Shown: positions 1 to 10,215 of the stretch, piece after piece
How the letters are laid out: each line of letters starts with the position of its first letter
How positions within the stretch are numbered: the stretch's first letter is position 1
Source: Avena insularis
Lineage: Eukaryota > Streptophyta > Magnoliopsida > Poales > Poaceae
Length of the DNA: 64,000 nucleotides
NCBI GenBank assembly: GCA_023614405.1
Contig: CM042697.1
Coordinates: 160,990,149 to 161,054,148 of the forward strand
Reading direction: 5' to 3'
The notes under the pieces: generated by a model
The model's input: only the letters and a program-made list of their open reading frames with translations
Told to the model about the DNA's origin: nothing
The model's database searches: none
Made by a program: the position numbers and the translations under genes

Positions 1-629
1 TGGGTCCACTTGTCAGCGAATCAGACAGAGAGGGGGTGGGGTCCTGGCGTCAGTGACCTGTTAGGGTTCGTACGCGAGTGAGAAGCGGAGAGGGGGAACC
101 CGGGTGGGCTTAGTGGGTTGTGTCTGTTGTTGGGCTCAATTGCTGGCGCTGGCCTTTTTCTATTTCTTTTATCCTTTTCTTTTTTGTTTTTATTTTCTGA
201 AATGATTTTTAAATCCAAATCAAATGAGTTTGAATTCAAAACTTCTCTAGGTTTTTATACTGTAAACCTTGCACTCATAGTGTGTCAAACACTACTGTTT
301 ATTCAAAACACTTGGCCCAAATGGAAATAAAAATAAAACCAAGCCTTTTGGATATATATTCAATAGGCATAATATTGGTTTTATTTACTCCTTTTGTTTT
401 GAAATTTTGTTCAAACTTTGATGGTGCCTAAGTTTGAATTTCTAACCTTACTGAATCAAAACAAATACTTTTCTCATTGGAAGATAGCACTAAGACAAGA
501 GCAAACTTACATGAAATAATAAGCATAAGTGCTTCTGTTTTGAAATGATTTGTTTGAAATGAGATCCATATAATCATGGATGCATGGATGATATGCATGA
601 TTTTGAAACATGATTTTAGGGATGTTACA
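1..629 (-). repeat. T1 3' LTR, partial
   Basis: The sequence matches 12790-13415 almost base for base, including the 'gggggtggggtcctgg' stretch and the terminal GGGATGTTACA at 619-629. Only the U3-proximal end of this LTR is in the window; the rest (about 2.6 kb if full length) lies to the left. Directly beyond it (630-650) the element sense strand reads as a polypurine tract (TTAAGGGGGTTAGATT), as expected just before a 3' LTR. The ORFs at 21-239, 118-330 and 428-835 are not genes. Confidence 0.88.
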
Positions 630-650
630 AATCTAACCCCCTTAAGGTGA
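630..650 (-). other. Polypurine tract of T1
   Basis: On the minus strand the sequence CCTTAAGGGGGTTAGATT lies immediately 5' of the LTR start TGTAACATCC. This is the position and composition of the plus-strand primer for reverse transcription. It fixes the orientation of T1 and its 3' LTR boundary at 629/630. Confidence 0.75.
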
Positions 651-1409
651 ATCTCGCCCTCGAGATTCGGATTGGCTAGCAAATAGGTGAGGGTGGTCTT
701 TCCGAAGATCATCTTCTCTTTCCCAAGTTGCTTCCTCTTCAGAATGATGGTTCCACTGCACTTTGCAAAACTTGATAGTCTTAGTCCGTGTGACTCTTTC
801 CGCAGTCTCAAGAATCTTGATAGGTTTCTCCTCATAGGTAAGATAACTTTCCAACTGAACCTCCTCTAAAGGTATAGTATCCTTCAAAGAAGTTTCTTCC
901 ATTTCTGGATGACATTTCTTAAGCTGACTCACATGAAACACGTTATGAACAGCTGACAAAGACTCTGGCAATTCAACTTCATAAGCAACTTCTCCTTTGC
1001 GACTTAGAATCTTCAATGGTCCAACATATCTTGGGGCCAACTTTCCTTTGACTCCGAACCTCTTCACTCCACGAAGTGGTGACACTCTAAGATAAGCTCT
1101 ATCACCAACTTCGTAGGTGACTTCTCTACGCTTAGGATCTGCGTAGCTTTTCTGTCGGGACTGTGCTATCTTCAATCTGTCCTTAACCAACTTGACCTTC
1201 TCTTCGGCTTCTTTGATAAGTTCTGGTCTGAACAAACTTCTTTCTCCCACGCCATTCCATAACAATGGGGTGGTACACTTTCTCCCATAGAGAAACTCAA
1301 ATGGTGCCATCTCAATGCTGGCTTGATAGCTGTTGTTATAAGAAAATTCTGCGTAAGGCAAACTTTCATCCCAACTGGCTCCATAGTCTAGGGCACATGC
1401 CCTCAACAT
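642..1409 (-). pseudogene. T1 pol C-terminus: integrase C-terminal part and chromodomain
   Basis: A 255-codon open segment in the continuation of pol. The first ~75 residues are the end of the integrase core (SYNNSYQASIEMAPFEFLYG). A GPY/F-type module follows (KLAPRYVGPLKIL, about residues 130-142), then VHNVFHVSQLKKCHP. Residues about 190-240 form a chromodomain: YEEKPIKILE, then IKFCKVQWNHHSEEEATWERE. In chromoviruses this domain follows integrase and is thought to direct insertion to particular chromatin. The segment is cut off from the rest of pol by a stop at 1434, which falls at the conserved catalytic glutamate region of integrase. Confidence 0.88.
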
Positions 1410-1433
1410 ATCTTCAAGAATCTAATTAGTTCT

Positions 1434-4200
1434 TTACATGTCATCATCGGTTTGAGGATGAAAAGCGATCTTGAATTCCAACCTCGTTCCCAATGACTCA
1501 TGTAGCTGTCTCCAAAAATGGGAAGTGAATTGAGTTCCCCTATCAGACACAATACTCTTGGGCACTCCATGTAGACATACAATTCTACTCATATAGATTT
1601 TGTCCAACTTAGCACTTGTATAAGTTGTCTTCACGGGTATGAAATGAGCCACTTTAGTTAGGCGATCCACTACTACCCAAATAGAATCATATCCTGACCT
1701 GGTCCTTGGTAATTCGGTAATGAAATCCATACCAATCTTGTCCCACTTCCAATCAGGAATAGGTAGTGGTTGAAGCAAACCTGCTGGTTTCTGATGTTCC
1801 GCCTTCACTCTACTACACACATCACACAAAGCAATATGTTCGGCGATGTCCTTCTTGAGGTTATTCCACCAAAATCTTTCCTTCATGTCCATGTACATTT
1901 TGGTGTTACCCGGATGAATGGAATATGGTGAGTTGTGTGCTTCTTGCAAAATCAGTTTCCGAAGCTCCGGATCTTGTGGAACACAGATACGTTTCCCATG
2001 CCATAAAGTACCCTGTTCGTCTTCATGGAACCCTTTGGCTTTTCCTTTTCCAATCTTTTCTTTAATCTCTTCAATTTCCTTATCAATCTTCTGGGCTTGT
2101 TTGATCTTGTCCAACAAAGTGGGTTGAAAATCCAAAGACATGAGGTGTCCTTCAGGCACAATCTCCAATCTGAGATCTCTAAATTGGGCACACAAATCAT
2201 CGGGCAATTCTCCCTTGGTAAGGCCATTCACAAAAACTTTACGGCTTAGAGCATCCGCTACAAGATTTGCTTTATCGGGATGGTATTGCAAACTTAAGTC
2301 ATAGTCCTTGATGAGTTCTAGCCATCTTCTTTGTCTCATATTAATTTCCTTCTGGGTGAAGATATACTTCAAACTCTTGTGATTTGTGAACACTTCACAT
2401 CGCTTTCCCAAAAGATAGTGTCTCCATGTTTTGAGTGCATGGACAATAGAGGCTAACTCTAAATCATGAGAAGGGTAGTTCACTTCATGAGTTTTGAGTT
2501 GTCTTGAGGCATATGCCACAACTTTTCCTTCTTGCATAAGTACTGCACCCAAACCATGATGAGATGCATCACTATATACATGGAAATCTTTTTCCAAGTC
2601 TGGCAAACACAAGACTGGTGCTTTCACAAGTCTCTTCTTCAATTCCTGAAAACTGAGTTCACAACCTTCAGACCAAGCAAATTTCTTGTCCTTTTTTAGC
2701 AATTCTGTCATAGGCTTAGCTACCTTGGAGAAATTCTCAATGAACCTTCTGTAGTAACCTGCTAAGCCAAGGAAACTACAAAATTCTTTCACTGACTTGG
2801 GAGATTCCCATTCAGTTACAGCTGAAACTTTAGCAGGATCAACTGCTACACCATCTTTTTTCATAACATGTCCAAGAAATCCAACTTCATTCAACCAGAA
2901 TTCACACTTGCTGAATTTGGCATACAGTTTATGCTCTCTAAGCTTCTCAAGTATCAAACGCAAATGTCCTTCATGTTCTTCTTTGCTCTTGGAGTAGATC
3001 AAAATGTCATTGATGAAAACGACAACAAACTTATCAAGAAATTCCATGAACACCTTGTTCATCATATTCATAAAGTATGTTGGAGCATTGGTCAAACCAA
3101 ATGGCATCACGGTATACTCATACAATCCATACCTTGTGGTGAAAGTTGTCTTAGGTATGTATTGCTCCCTTATCTTGAGTTGGAAATAACCTGACCGGAG
3201 ATCAATCTTCGAGAACACACAAGCTCCTTCTAGCTGATCAAACAAGTCATTGATTCTAGGCAAAGGGTATTTGTTCTTGATAGTCACTTCATTGAGTGAA
3301 CGGTAATCTATGCATAACATTTGACTTCTATCTTTCTTTTCCACAAACAACACTGGGGCTCCCCAAGATGAAGAACTTGGTTGAATAAATCCTTTCTGCA
3401 ACTGTTCTCCGAGTTGTTTCTTGAGTTCTTTCAGTTCATCAACTGACATCTTGTAAGGTCTCTTTGCTATTGGTCCAGATCCTGGTAGCAAATCAATAAG
3501 AAACTCCACATCTCTATCTGGTGGCATTCCCGGCAATTCTTCCGGAAACACATCCGGATATTCACTCACAATTGGCACACTGTCTATGCTAACCCCCTTA
3601 AGAGAATTCAGAATACTCCTTCTTGCTTCAAAGTTGGTCTTGAATCTGATCCTTTTATTTTTCGGAGTTGTGAGTGAGACAGTATGGTTGGCACAATCTA
3701 TCACTCCCTTGTGCTTAGTCATCCAGTCCGTTCCCAAAATGACATCCAATCCTTGGCAATTTAGGATTATCAAGTTAACGGGAAACTTATACTTCCCAAA
3801 CTCTATGACTAGATCATGACATCCTGAATTCACTATCATTTCTCCGCCAGGAGAACTTACTTTTATAGGACACCCAATAGTTTCTACCGGCAGTTCATTT
3901 CTTTCAACAAATGCTCTTGATATGAATGAATGAGATGCACCAGTATCAAAGAGAACAAATGCTGGAACAGAATTGAGTTTGAACTTACCAGCAACAGCAT
4001 CTGGCTCCTCATAGATTTCCTCCACATTAAGGTGGTTCACTTGTCCCTTCTGAAAAGGGTTGGGCTTGTTGGGTCCTTCAACTTTCTTTTCTGGGCATTC
4101 ATTTGCATAATGCCCCATCTTCTTGCACTTGAAGCATTCAACCTGACTGATGTCCTTCTTGACAGTGGCTTCCTGCCACTTCCATTTCCTTGTGGTGGCT
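1434..4200 (-). pseudogene. T1 zinc knuckle, protease, RT, RNase H and integrase N-terminus/core
   Basis: The main pol frame. In order: CCHC knuckle [14 protein letters not shown] (about 4145-4100); aspartic protease [13 protein letters not shown] (about 3930-3960); RT with [12 protein letters not shown], then MPFGLTNAP; RNase H ([10 protein letters not shown], about 2570); integrase zinc finger (H..H, CDVC, about 1800-1930); and core start MDFITELP with VSDRGTQF. Broken residues: the RT catalytic box reads FINDIL (about 3005-3020), an Asn replacing the first Asp of the usual F-x-DD; RNase H has TNHKSLKY where Asp is usual; the frame stops at 1434 just after HPQTD, where the DDE glutamate is expected. 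The first ~55 codons of the open frame (4301 to about 4200) are out of frame with gag and not authentic. Confidence 0.92.
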
Positions 4201-5089
4201 CTTATATCCACCCTTGTGGTTCTTGTACTTGTCATTGTCATGACTACGGTGATGCTTGTTGTCATGACGGTTGTGGTTGTGGTGCTTGTTGAATTTCCCA
4301 TGCTTGTGGGATCCTAAGCTTCCACTGTCATTGTAATGGGAATGTTTGTGAGACGATCCAGTGCTTGTCAAGTGCTTTCTATTCCTGATCTCAACTTGCT
4401 TCATTTTGTTCTCCAAAATAGTAGCCTTATCACAAAGAGACTGGTATGTGGGAACATATGCCACAGCCAACTGCAGGTTCAGCTCATCATTCAACCCTTC
4501 GAGGAACTTTTCTTTCCTCTTAGCATCAGTGTCAACTTCATCTGGTGCGTAACACGCCAGATTGTTGAACTCCTCAATATATTCAGCCACGCTGCGGTGG
4601 CGCTGCTTTAGGTTATGAAACTCTTTCTTTTTAAGACTCATCACTCGAGATGAGATATGAGCAGTACGAAAGCCATCCTCAAAGATAGCCCATGTCACAT
4701 CTTCTATGGGAGTGGTGATCTGGAAGTTATTCCACCAAGTGGCGGCTAGTCCTTCCAGCAAATGTGCTGCAAATCTGACCTTTTACGCATCGATTGCCCA
4801 CAGTTACCAAGTCCTTGTTCACAGAGCGTAGCCAATCATTGGCCACCATGGGATCAGTTGTTCCTGAGAACTTTGCTGGCCTTAATCTCAAGAACCTGGT
4901 AAGCATGTCAAAACCCGGTGGGTTGTTGTTGTTGTTATTGTTGTTATTGTTGTTGTTGTTGTTGTTGTTTTGGTTCTGGATGAACGTCGTCATCATTTGC
5001 ATCAGCTGAGTCTGCGCTGTCATCATTTGTTGCATTTCTGGAGTGATGTTGTTGTTGTTGGGGTTGGGATTTGCACGACGGGGAGGCAT
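4138..5089 (-). pseudogene. T1 gag (frameshifted)
   Basis: The start is ATG at 5089 (MPPRRANPNPNN), chosen because Tekay gag commonly begins with MPPRR-like residues and because CAG|ATG precedes it (see findings). A (GTT)n/(ATT)n microsatellite at about 4918-4970 encodes a run of about 16 Asn. The capsid part includes FSGTTDPMVANDWL. A frameshift near 4785 moves to the frame with WWNNFQI and CYAPDEVDTDAKRKEKFLEGL, as in the retrotransposon gag family. A His/Lys/Asn-rich tail follows. A second shift around 4170-4200 separates gag from the frame carrying the zinc knuckle. Gag would form the cytoplasmic virus-like particle; this copy cannot. Confidence 0.85.
4918..4970. repeat. (GTT)n/(ATT)n trinucleotide microsatellite in T1 gag
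   Basis: The plus strand reads GTTGTTGTTGTTATTGTTG repeatedly, which is AAC/AAT codons on the coding strand and makes the poly-Asn run of T1 gag. Its length is likely polymorphic. Confidence 0.9.
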
Positions 5090-5319
5090 CTGTGGTTTGT
5101 TCAATAGAGATAAGAATGAGATACCCATAGATGCTTTCATGCACAATACATCACATAAACAATCATAAAGCATGCAACATAATGATAAAGGTTCAACAAC
5201 CAGATAACAAGTTCGCAAAGTAAAACACACACAAATAACAAGCCATCCACATGTTGGATGGTCAAATAACAAGTTCCCAACAACAAGTATGATAATAAAT
5301 GATAAATGAGTAGTCAAAT

Positions 5320-6012
5320 CTACTCCTCGGCATCAACCTCCTCCTCGACAAAGGTAAGACCTGCGTTCTCCATCGGTCTTGTATTCCTCATTTTGGTGGT
5401 CAAGGTCTCTATTTTGGCTTTGAGAGCCCTCTTCTGGGAACGAAGCCTCTCAATCACCGTCTGCTGATGCTTGAGCTCGAAGTCCTTGGCCTGCAGTTCT
5501 TCAGTCATGTCCCGGATCTTCTTGTTCCTATCCTGGACTCGCTTCTCCTGACTCTTGAACTTTCTGTCCTGGCTCTCGAACTTTGCCTCCATCTCCTTGA
5601 CTATCTCATCTTGCTCATGAAGAGCTTGTCCTTCTCGCGAAGCTGCACCTGGAGTTCGTCATTGTTGAGCATGACGTTGGTCCTATCAGAGTCCACGTGC
5701 CTAATGAGAGCCTCTAAGTCCTGGAGGTATAGGCGAATCGGTTCCGCTGTCTCCCTCGAAGTGTCCTCGAAGTCGATGGACTCTACATCCTCATAACGTC
5801 TACCGAAGACGTGAAAGTGAGTACCTCTAACCTGTCGAGAGTGTCTCCCTAGCAGACATCCTATCAGATCCTGCATGACTACCTCAAGGCCTCTCTCCTT
5901 GTCATCGTGCATGAGCTTGAAGACGATGGCCTCCTTGGTAGGCTCAGTCTGGCGTCCGGGCTGGTTGACCTTGAAACCCCAGAGGTCTTTCCTCTCAAAC
6001 TTGGTGAGGGGA
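5320..6012 (-). pseudogene. T1 accessory ORF B, 3' part (coiled-coil protein upstream of gag)
   Basis: The main part of an extra ORF lying between the PBS and gag in the same sense. It reads from the solo-LTR insertion at 6012 leftward. A compact domain comes first (ERKDLWGFKV, EAIVFKL, GLEVVMQDLIG, VRGTHFHVFGRR). A charged heptad-rich region follows (KFESQDRKFKSQEKRVQD, RLRSQKRALKAKIETL) and an acidic end (FVEEEVDAEE). A one-base frameshift at about 5615-5600 separates the two halves. The N-terminus is at 9265-9382 beyond the solo LTR and is in frame once the insertion and one target copy are discounted. The compact domain matches part of the T2 accessory ORF. Function unknown; extra ORFs of this kind are a known class in plant Ty3/gypsy elements. 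Confidence 0.75.
6008..6012. repeat. Target-site duplication GGGGA (left copy)
   Basis: GGGGA directly precedes TGTAACATCCC at 6013 and recurs at 9265-9269 right after the solo LTR end TACA. A five-base duplication with TG..CA ends proves an integrase-mediated insertion later reduced to a solo LTR. Confidence 0.93.
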
Positions 6013-6555
6013 TGTAACATCCCTAAAATCATGATTTCAAAGATTGCATATCATTCATGCATGCATATAGAATTGAGATCAAATTCAAAACTCATTTCAA
6101 GAAAACAGAAGCACATAGTGCTATCATTTTATGGGAACAAACTTAAACCAAATGGCCATCCCCATTTGAAAGCTTGAATGTTTTAAACCAAGATTATTTG
6201 TCTCCCTTGTTGAATGGTTTGAGTGCGTAATTTGAACCAAACTTTAACAAAATGGAAATGGTTTCAAAAACCATTTTCAAACATTTGAAAATCTAGTGCA
6301 AAGTCCTTGTTATTTTGTTTCTCCAAAAACGACCAAGCCTTTTCAAAGTGATCACATGGTTTTATGCCTAGAATTGAGACTGTTGCACACTGCAAAAATC
6401 CCAAAAAGATTTGAATTCAAAAAGAGTTTGAATTCATTTGAAAACCATTCCTGAAATTCATCCTGGAAAAAAAAAGAAAAGGATTAAAGAAAATAAAAAG
6501 GCCAGGCGCTCCTATTCTAGCCCAGCAGCAGAACCGGCCTAGCTAGCCCACCCGG

Positions 6556-6558
<3 letters not shown>

Positions 6559-6617
<59 letters not shown>
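6559..6617. repeat. (CT)n microsatellite, about 29 units
   Basis: An uninterrupted CT run about 190 bases upstream of the TATA-like box of the solo LTR. The T1 5' LTR lacks this run at the matching place (around 12880-12900), so it is specific to this copy. Confidence 0.95.
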
Positions 6618-6621
<4 letters not shown>

Positions 6622-6807
6622 CTTGAGCACCTTGATCAATGCGCTGGACCCCCTCCTCTACGATTATTTTGTGGCAGCGGGCCCCGTCCACGTCATCGTC
6701 GTCTTCCCCAAAATCTCGCGCACGAACTCCCCCGCTGCCCGTTGCTGCTTTGATTCCGCGAGGTAAATGGCATTGAATCCTTGGGCGTTTCTTGTCGAGC
6801 CTCTGGC

Positions 6808-6815
6808 TATATAAT
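6808..6815 (+). promoter_or_regulatory. TATA box of the T1-family solo LTR
   Basis: TATATAAT within CTGGCTATATAATCCCC. It lies between the AT-rich U3 and the GC-rich leader of the LTR, the usual position of the U3/R promoter. Transcription would start about 25-35 bases downstream, around 6840, and read rightward. Confidence 0.6.
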
Positions 6816-9264
6816 CCCCACTCTCTCGCGACCATTTCCCCTCAACCAATTCCCCCTCCATGCCACCAGGATGCCCACAACTCGCTCGACGCTGCCGCTG
6901 TTCCGACGACCGCGCCGCCGAATTCCGGTGAGCTCAGTGTTCCCCTCTGCCCCTGCCTCATGCTATCAAGCTCAGCAACTCCTTGCGCATCTATTGACAT
7001 GCCCCGTTTGTTCTCGCATGATCTGTAGCTTCGACAACTACTTCGACCGAGCGTCGCCGCTCTCTGCACGAACTCCGGCGACCTCTCCCCGTAAGTACCA
7101 GCCGCCCCTTGCCCTCTGTCTGATACGATTAGGATCCCCATCGTCTTGCGCATCTAACGATGCCTTCCTTTTGACTTAGCGCGACGCAGAACCTTGCCAA
7201 CATCGACAGCAGCCGCACCCGACGCGTTCGCGGACTCCGGCGAGGAATCTCCGACGACCCCGTGCGCCCCTTCCCAAGCCATCACCACCTTGAGCTTCAG
7301 CACACCACTGCGGTTCTGGTAAGGCTCTTCCCCACTTCCGCGCAACCTAGAACGCCAGCGCCGCCGCTGACAGACGCGCCGCCGCCAGTCGCCGCCGCTA
7401 GCGCCGCTCATCTTTGGTCAAGGCATTCAGGAACGTTAGATGTAGATCCTACAGCTGAAATTAGAACTTAAGCGAAGAGGTATGCGCGCATCTGAGCCAC
7501 CAGATCTGACTTAGATCCTACGGCTCGCAGAGCTCGATCCGTCCGAACCGGTACGGGCCAATAGGAAACAGACGCGTGGCTAGGGTTTGAATTTAAAAAC
7601 AAATTTGAATCAGATTTAGATCCAATTTTGAAATAGCTATAACTTTTGAATCCCACGTTAGATTTTTGCAAATTTTATACCGTTGGAATCAGGGAGACAA
7701 TCCCTTTCTGTTTATGCAATGTGTTTAGTGTTTAACTTCTGTTAAAATGACTTTTTATGCAGAAACTTGTTTAAGACTATTTTGAGTATAGAAATTGTTT
7801 AGGAAATTGTTTTGGTGTAAAATAAACATGATTTAGCAAGTTTTTGACTTGGTTATGATTCAGTACTATGCACGTGCTTGGTTGGGTTTTAAAAATCATC
7901 ACTTAGCATTTTGCATGCATGCATATATTTATGTTTGTATATGAATTGTGTGTAATTTTGTTCTACCATTTTTGTGTAGACTTGGGTGCTAGTGATTGTG
8001 ATTATGAAGAGTGCTACTCTCCCCACTACCAAGGCAAGTGGTACTTCATGAATATTTCCATCCCTATATTTCATACAAGCATTAGAAATATTTTTGCTAA
8101 GTCTTGCATGTGTTACTATTTTGCCAAATGCCATGTTGGGAAATCCTAAGTAGTTGTAGAATTGCTAGGAAATTCCTAAGTTAAGTTACTATGCCATGCT
8201 TAGCCTAGCTAGTAGCAAACAAGGGTTGGTAAAGTATATACATGCTATGATGAAAATATTTCTAAGTCTTTGGACTTATGTTTTTCTTAATAAAACAACT
8301 AAGTCAGTGAATCACCTAGGTGGAAAGGGACTTGATTGGTGGTTTTTGGTTGAGTGGTTACACAAGGCCCATGGACATGGTTTACCTTGTGTATCTCACT
8401 TGTGGTATGCCACCCAGGAACAAAGGGATTTTAGAGGCCAAGTGTTGAGAAGCTTATAGTGCAGCCACTTGGCAATATGGGCTCTGCCTGGACCATAGGT
8501 TGCTAGAACTTAGCCATTTGGACAGTTGGTGGTAGTGGGAATGATAGGTTGGAGCGCGTCCATTTGGTCTAAGGAAAGGCTTCTGAAAGGTCCTATCTTG
8601 GGAAACCAAGTCTGGTGGGGAAAGTGCACAACCTCTGCAGATGGAAAAATCTAAGTACTTTGCCAAGTCCATGGCAATGGACAACTTGAGCATCAAGACA
8701 TGGAAGCTATCAAGAATATCATCACTCCAACTTCTAAGTAAAAACTTGTGGGTGAACAAGGGTGAAGGACCTCAATGTCTATTGATGGTTTCTTGGGAAA
8801 AGTTTTTGACAAAGAAAAACTTAGTGATTTCAACTAATAGGAAAAACCTATTTTGAGCAAAGCAAGCCAAGCTACACTTAGCCAAAATGCATATAGTAAT
8901 GTAGTCCACTTAAAATTTACTAAGGTATCACTTGCCAATACTATTCCAAAGTATTGACCCACTGTGGCTGTAACTTGTGATGTTGCAGGTTACTCCGATG
9001 ATGATTAGGTGTCATGAGTCTACACTCAACATGTTTGCCTGTGGCACATGAAGATGAAGACTTATGTTTATTTACTTATTCCAAACTCTTGTAATAGGCC
9101 TATGGCATTGAGATGTAAAAGACTATGTTTTATCTCTGGAATGGATGTAATAAATGACCTTTGTATCTGTGTACTTCATCTTAAACTGTGGATGCTAGCA
9201 ATGATCCAGGGACTAGCATTGCAATCATAGGGATCCTTTTCCTTTACAAAGGAGGGATCTTACA

Positions 9265-9382
9265 GGGGAAGCACCATGATGGTAGGAAGAGGTAGATTGA
9301 GCAAAGTAGTAAGCTCAACAATACGAGGACCAAAGCGAGTTCCCTGGAACTCCTCAACAGTGCTGATGGTAACATTAGGCAT
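9265..9382 (-). pseudogene. T1 accessory ORF B, 5' part
   Basis: The start is ATG at 9382 (MPNVTISTVEEFQGTRFG), preceded directly by AAATAG. The frame runs to the solo-LTR insertion and is continued in the same frame at 6012. It shows that the solo LTR split one accessory gene. GTRFG and VEEFQ have no recognisable function. See the 3' part for the domain layout. Confidence 0.7.
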
Positions 9383-9582
9383 CTATTTATAAGATAGAAA
9401 AATTTAGAATCAACACAATTTAAGATAAAAACACAAGGCAAAACATCACATACATATCCTTGGAAATCAAAACACACAAGTCATGTCATACATGGATCCA
9501 TTACAACAACCAAGGTTCAACTTATTTTAAGCAACATTTGGAAAATAAGGTGATAAGTGGTGGTCCAACTAACGAAGTACGT

Positions 9583-10089
9583 TTACAATCCTATATCACT
9601 GGATCTATTGGCTAACATAATGTTTCTAGAAGAAATCAGTCTATGTTGCTCACATGACTCCATCACTAAGTCTATAATGTCTCCTCTTAAGGTTTGGTTG
9701 GTAGCCTCCAACTCTTGGGTATGTTTCCTCTCTTCTTTTAGGCTATTTTGGATGTTGAACATTCTGCACTTGACTCTTTCACCAAGTTCTTTGATGGTCT
9801 TCCAAGCTGCATCCCTTGCTGAGTCAAAGAATGTAGGGTGCATCACTGAATTGGTGAACATGCAGAATCCTGAGTCCTTGTGGCTGTCTTCCTTGTTTTT
9901 ATACAAGTGAAGTTGCACCCACCAGTACTCAACTCCTTCATCCATCACAGGAAAACCTTTGTACACAGCTGCACCATGTATTTCCATTGCAACCATGAGG
10001 TCCTTGAGAGCCTTGGGGAATTCTGTCTCACACTCCAAAGTCATTGTCATGAGTGGTCCTTTCCTCACGGCTTCGTTGATGGAGTTCAT
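9583..10089 (-). CDS. T1 accessory ORF A (168 aa, first ORF after the primer-binding site)
   Basis: An intact 168-codon ORF starting 112 bases inside the PBS and ending about 200 bases before accessory ORF B. The start ATG at 10089 is preceded by TTGTAG with a TTCTAATC branch-like site and pyrimidine-rich sequence. The N-terminal half looks globular (EYWWVQLHLYKNKED, then SARDAAWKTIKELG). The C-terminal half is Glu/Arg/Asn-rich and probably helical (SLKEERKHTQELEATNQTLR). The order (aromatic-rich globular part, then coiled coil) is like ORF B, so the two may be distant paralogues; that is inference. No known enzyme motif, signal peptide or membrane segment. It is the only unbroken ORF of T1. 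Confidence 0.7.
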   Translation of the reverse strand: MNSINEAVRKGPLMTMTLECETEFPKALKDLMVAMEIHGAAVYKGFPVMDEGVEYWWVQLHLYKNKEDSHKDSGFCMFTNSVMHPTFFDSARDAAWKTIKELGERVKCRMFNIQNSLKEERKHTQELEATNQTLRGDIIDLVMESCEQHRLISSRNIMLANRSSDIGL

Positions 10090-10200
10090 CTACAATTAGA
10101 GATGAGAAAGAAGATTAGAAAAGTTTACGAGAAGAATAGACAAGTGTACAATTTCTTAGTGGTTTCCAATCCTAGGGTCATAATCCTACAGGCAACACAG

Positions 10201-10213
10201 TGCTCTGATACCA
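10201..10213 (-). other. Primer-binding site of T1 (initiator tRNA-Met)
   Basis: The minus strand reads TGGTATCAGAGCA, a match to the 3' end complement of plant initiator tRNA-Met. It lies two bases inside the 5' LTR end (10216). It primes minus-strand DNA synthesis and defines the 5' end of T1. Confidence 0.92.
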
Positions 10214-10215
10214 TC

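Larger units (their letters stand above)
6013..9264 (+). mobile_element. Solo LTR of the T1 family, inserted in T1 in opposite orientation
   Basis: It begins TGTAACATCCCTAAAATC and ends GGGATCTTACA, flanked by GGGGA on both sides. It aligns along its length with the reverse complement of the T1 5' LTR (10216-13415). The shared stretches are clear (for example 8160-8470 against about 11000-11300), but more diverged than the two T1 LTRs are from each other, so this is a different subfamily. There is no internal sequence, PBS or PPT, so it is a recombination product. The ORFs inside are not genes. Contents: AT-rich U3, a CT microsatellite, a TATA box, a GC-rich leader with splice-donor-like sites, then an AT-rich 3' half. 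Confidence 0.93.

Noticed and set aside
1434..4301. First ~55 residues of the T1 pol frame (Thr/Val-rich, starting [11 protein letters not shown]) as a real N-terminus
   Set aside because: It is the out-of-frame reading of the gag His/Asn/Lys-rich tail; gag is read in the other frame there.
6692..7471. Gene-like stretch with TATA box, GC-rich exons and GTAAGT donors (possible host gene promoter and first exons)
   Set aside because: It is inside the solo LTR bounded by GGGGA duplications and has a counterpart in the T1 5' LTR; kept as an LTR leader, not a host gene.
9244..9477. 77-codon frame across the solo LTR end as a gene
   Set aside because: It crosses the solo-LTR junction and is antisense-phase to accessory ORF B.
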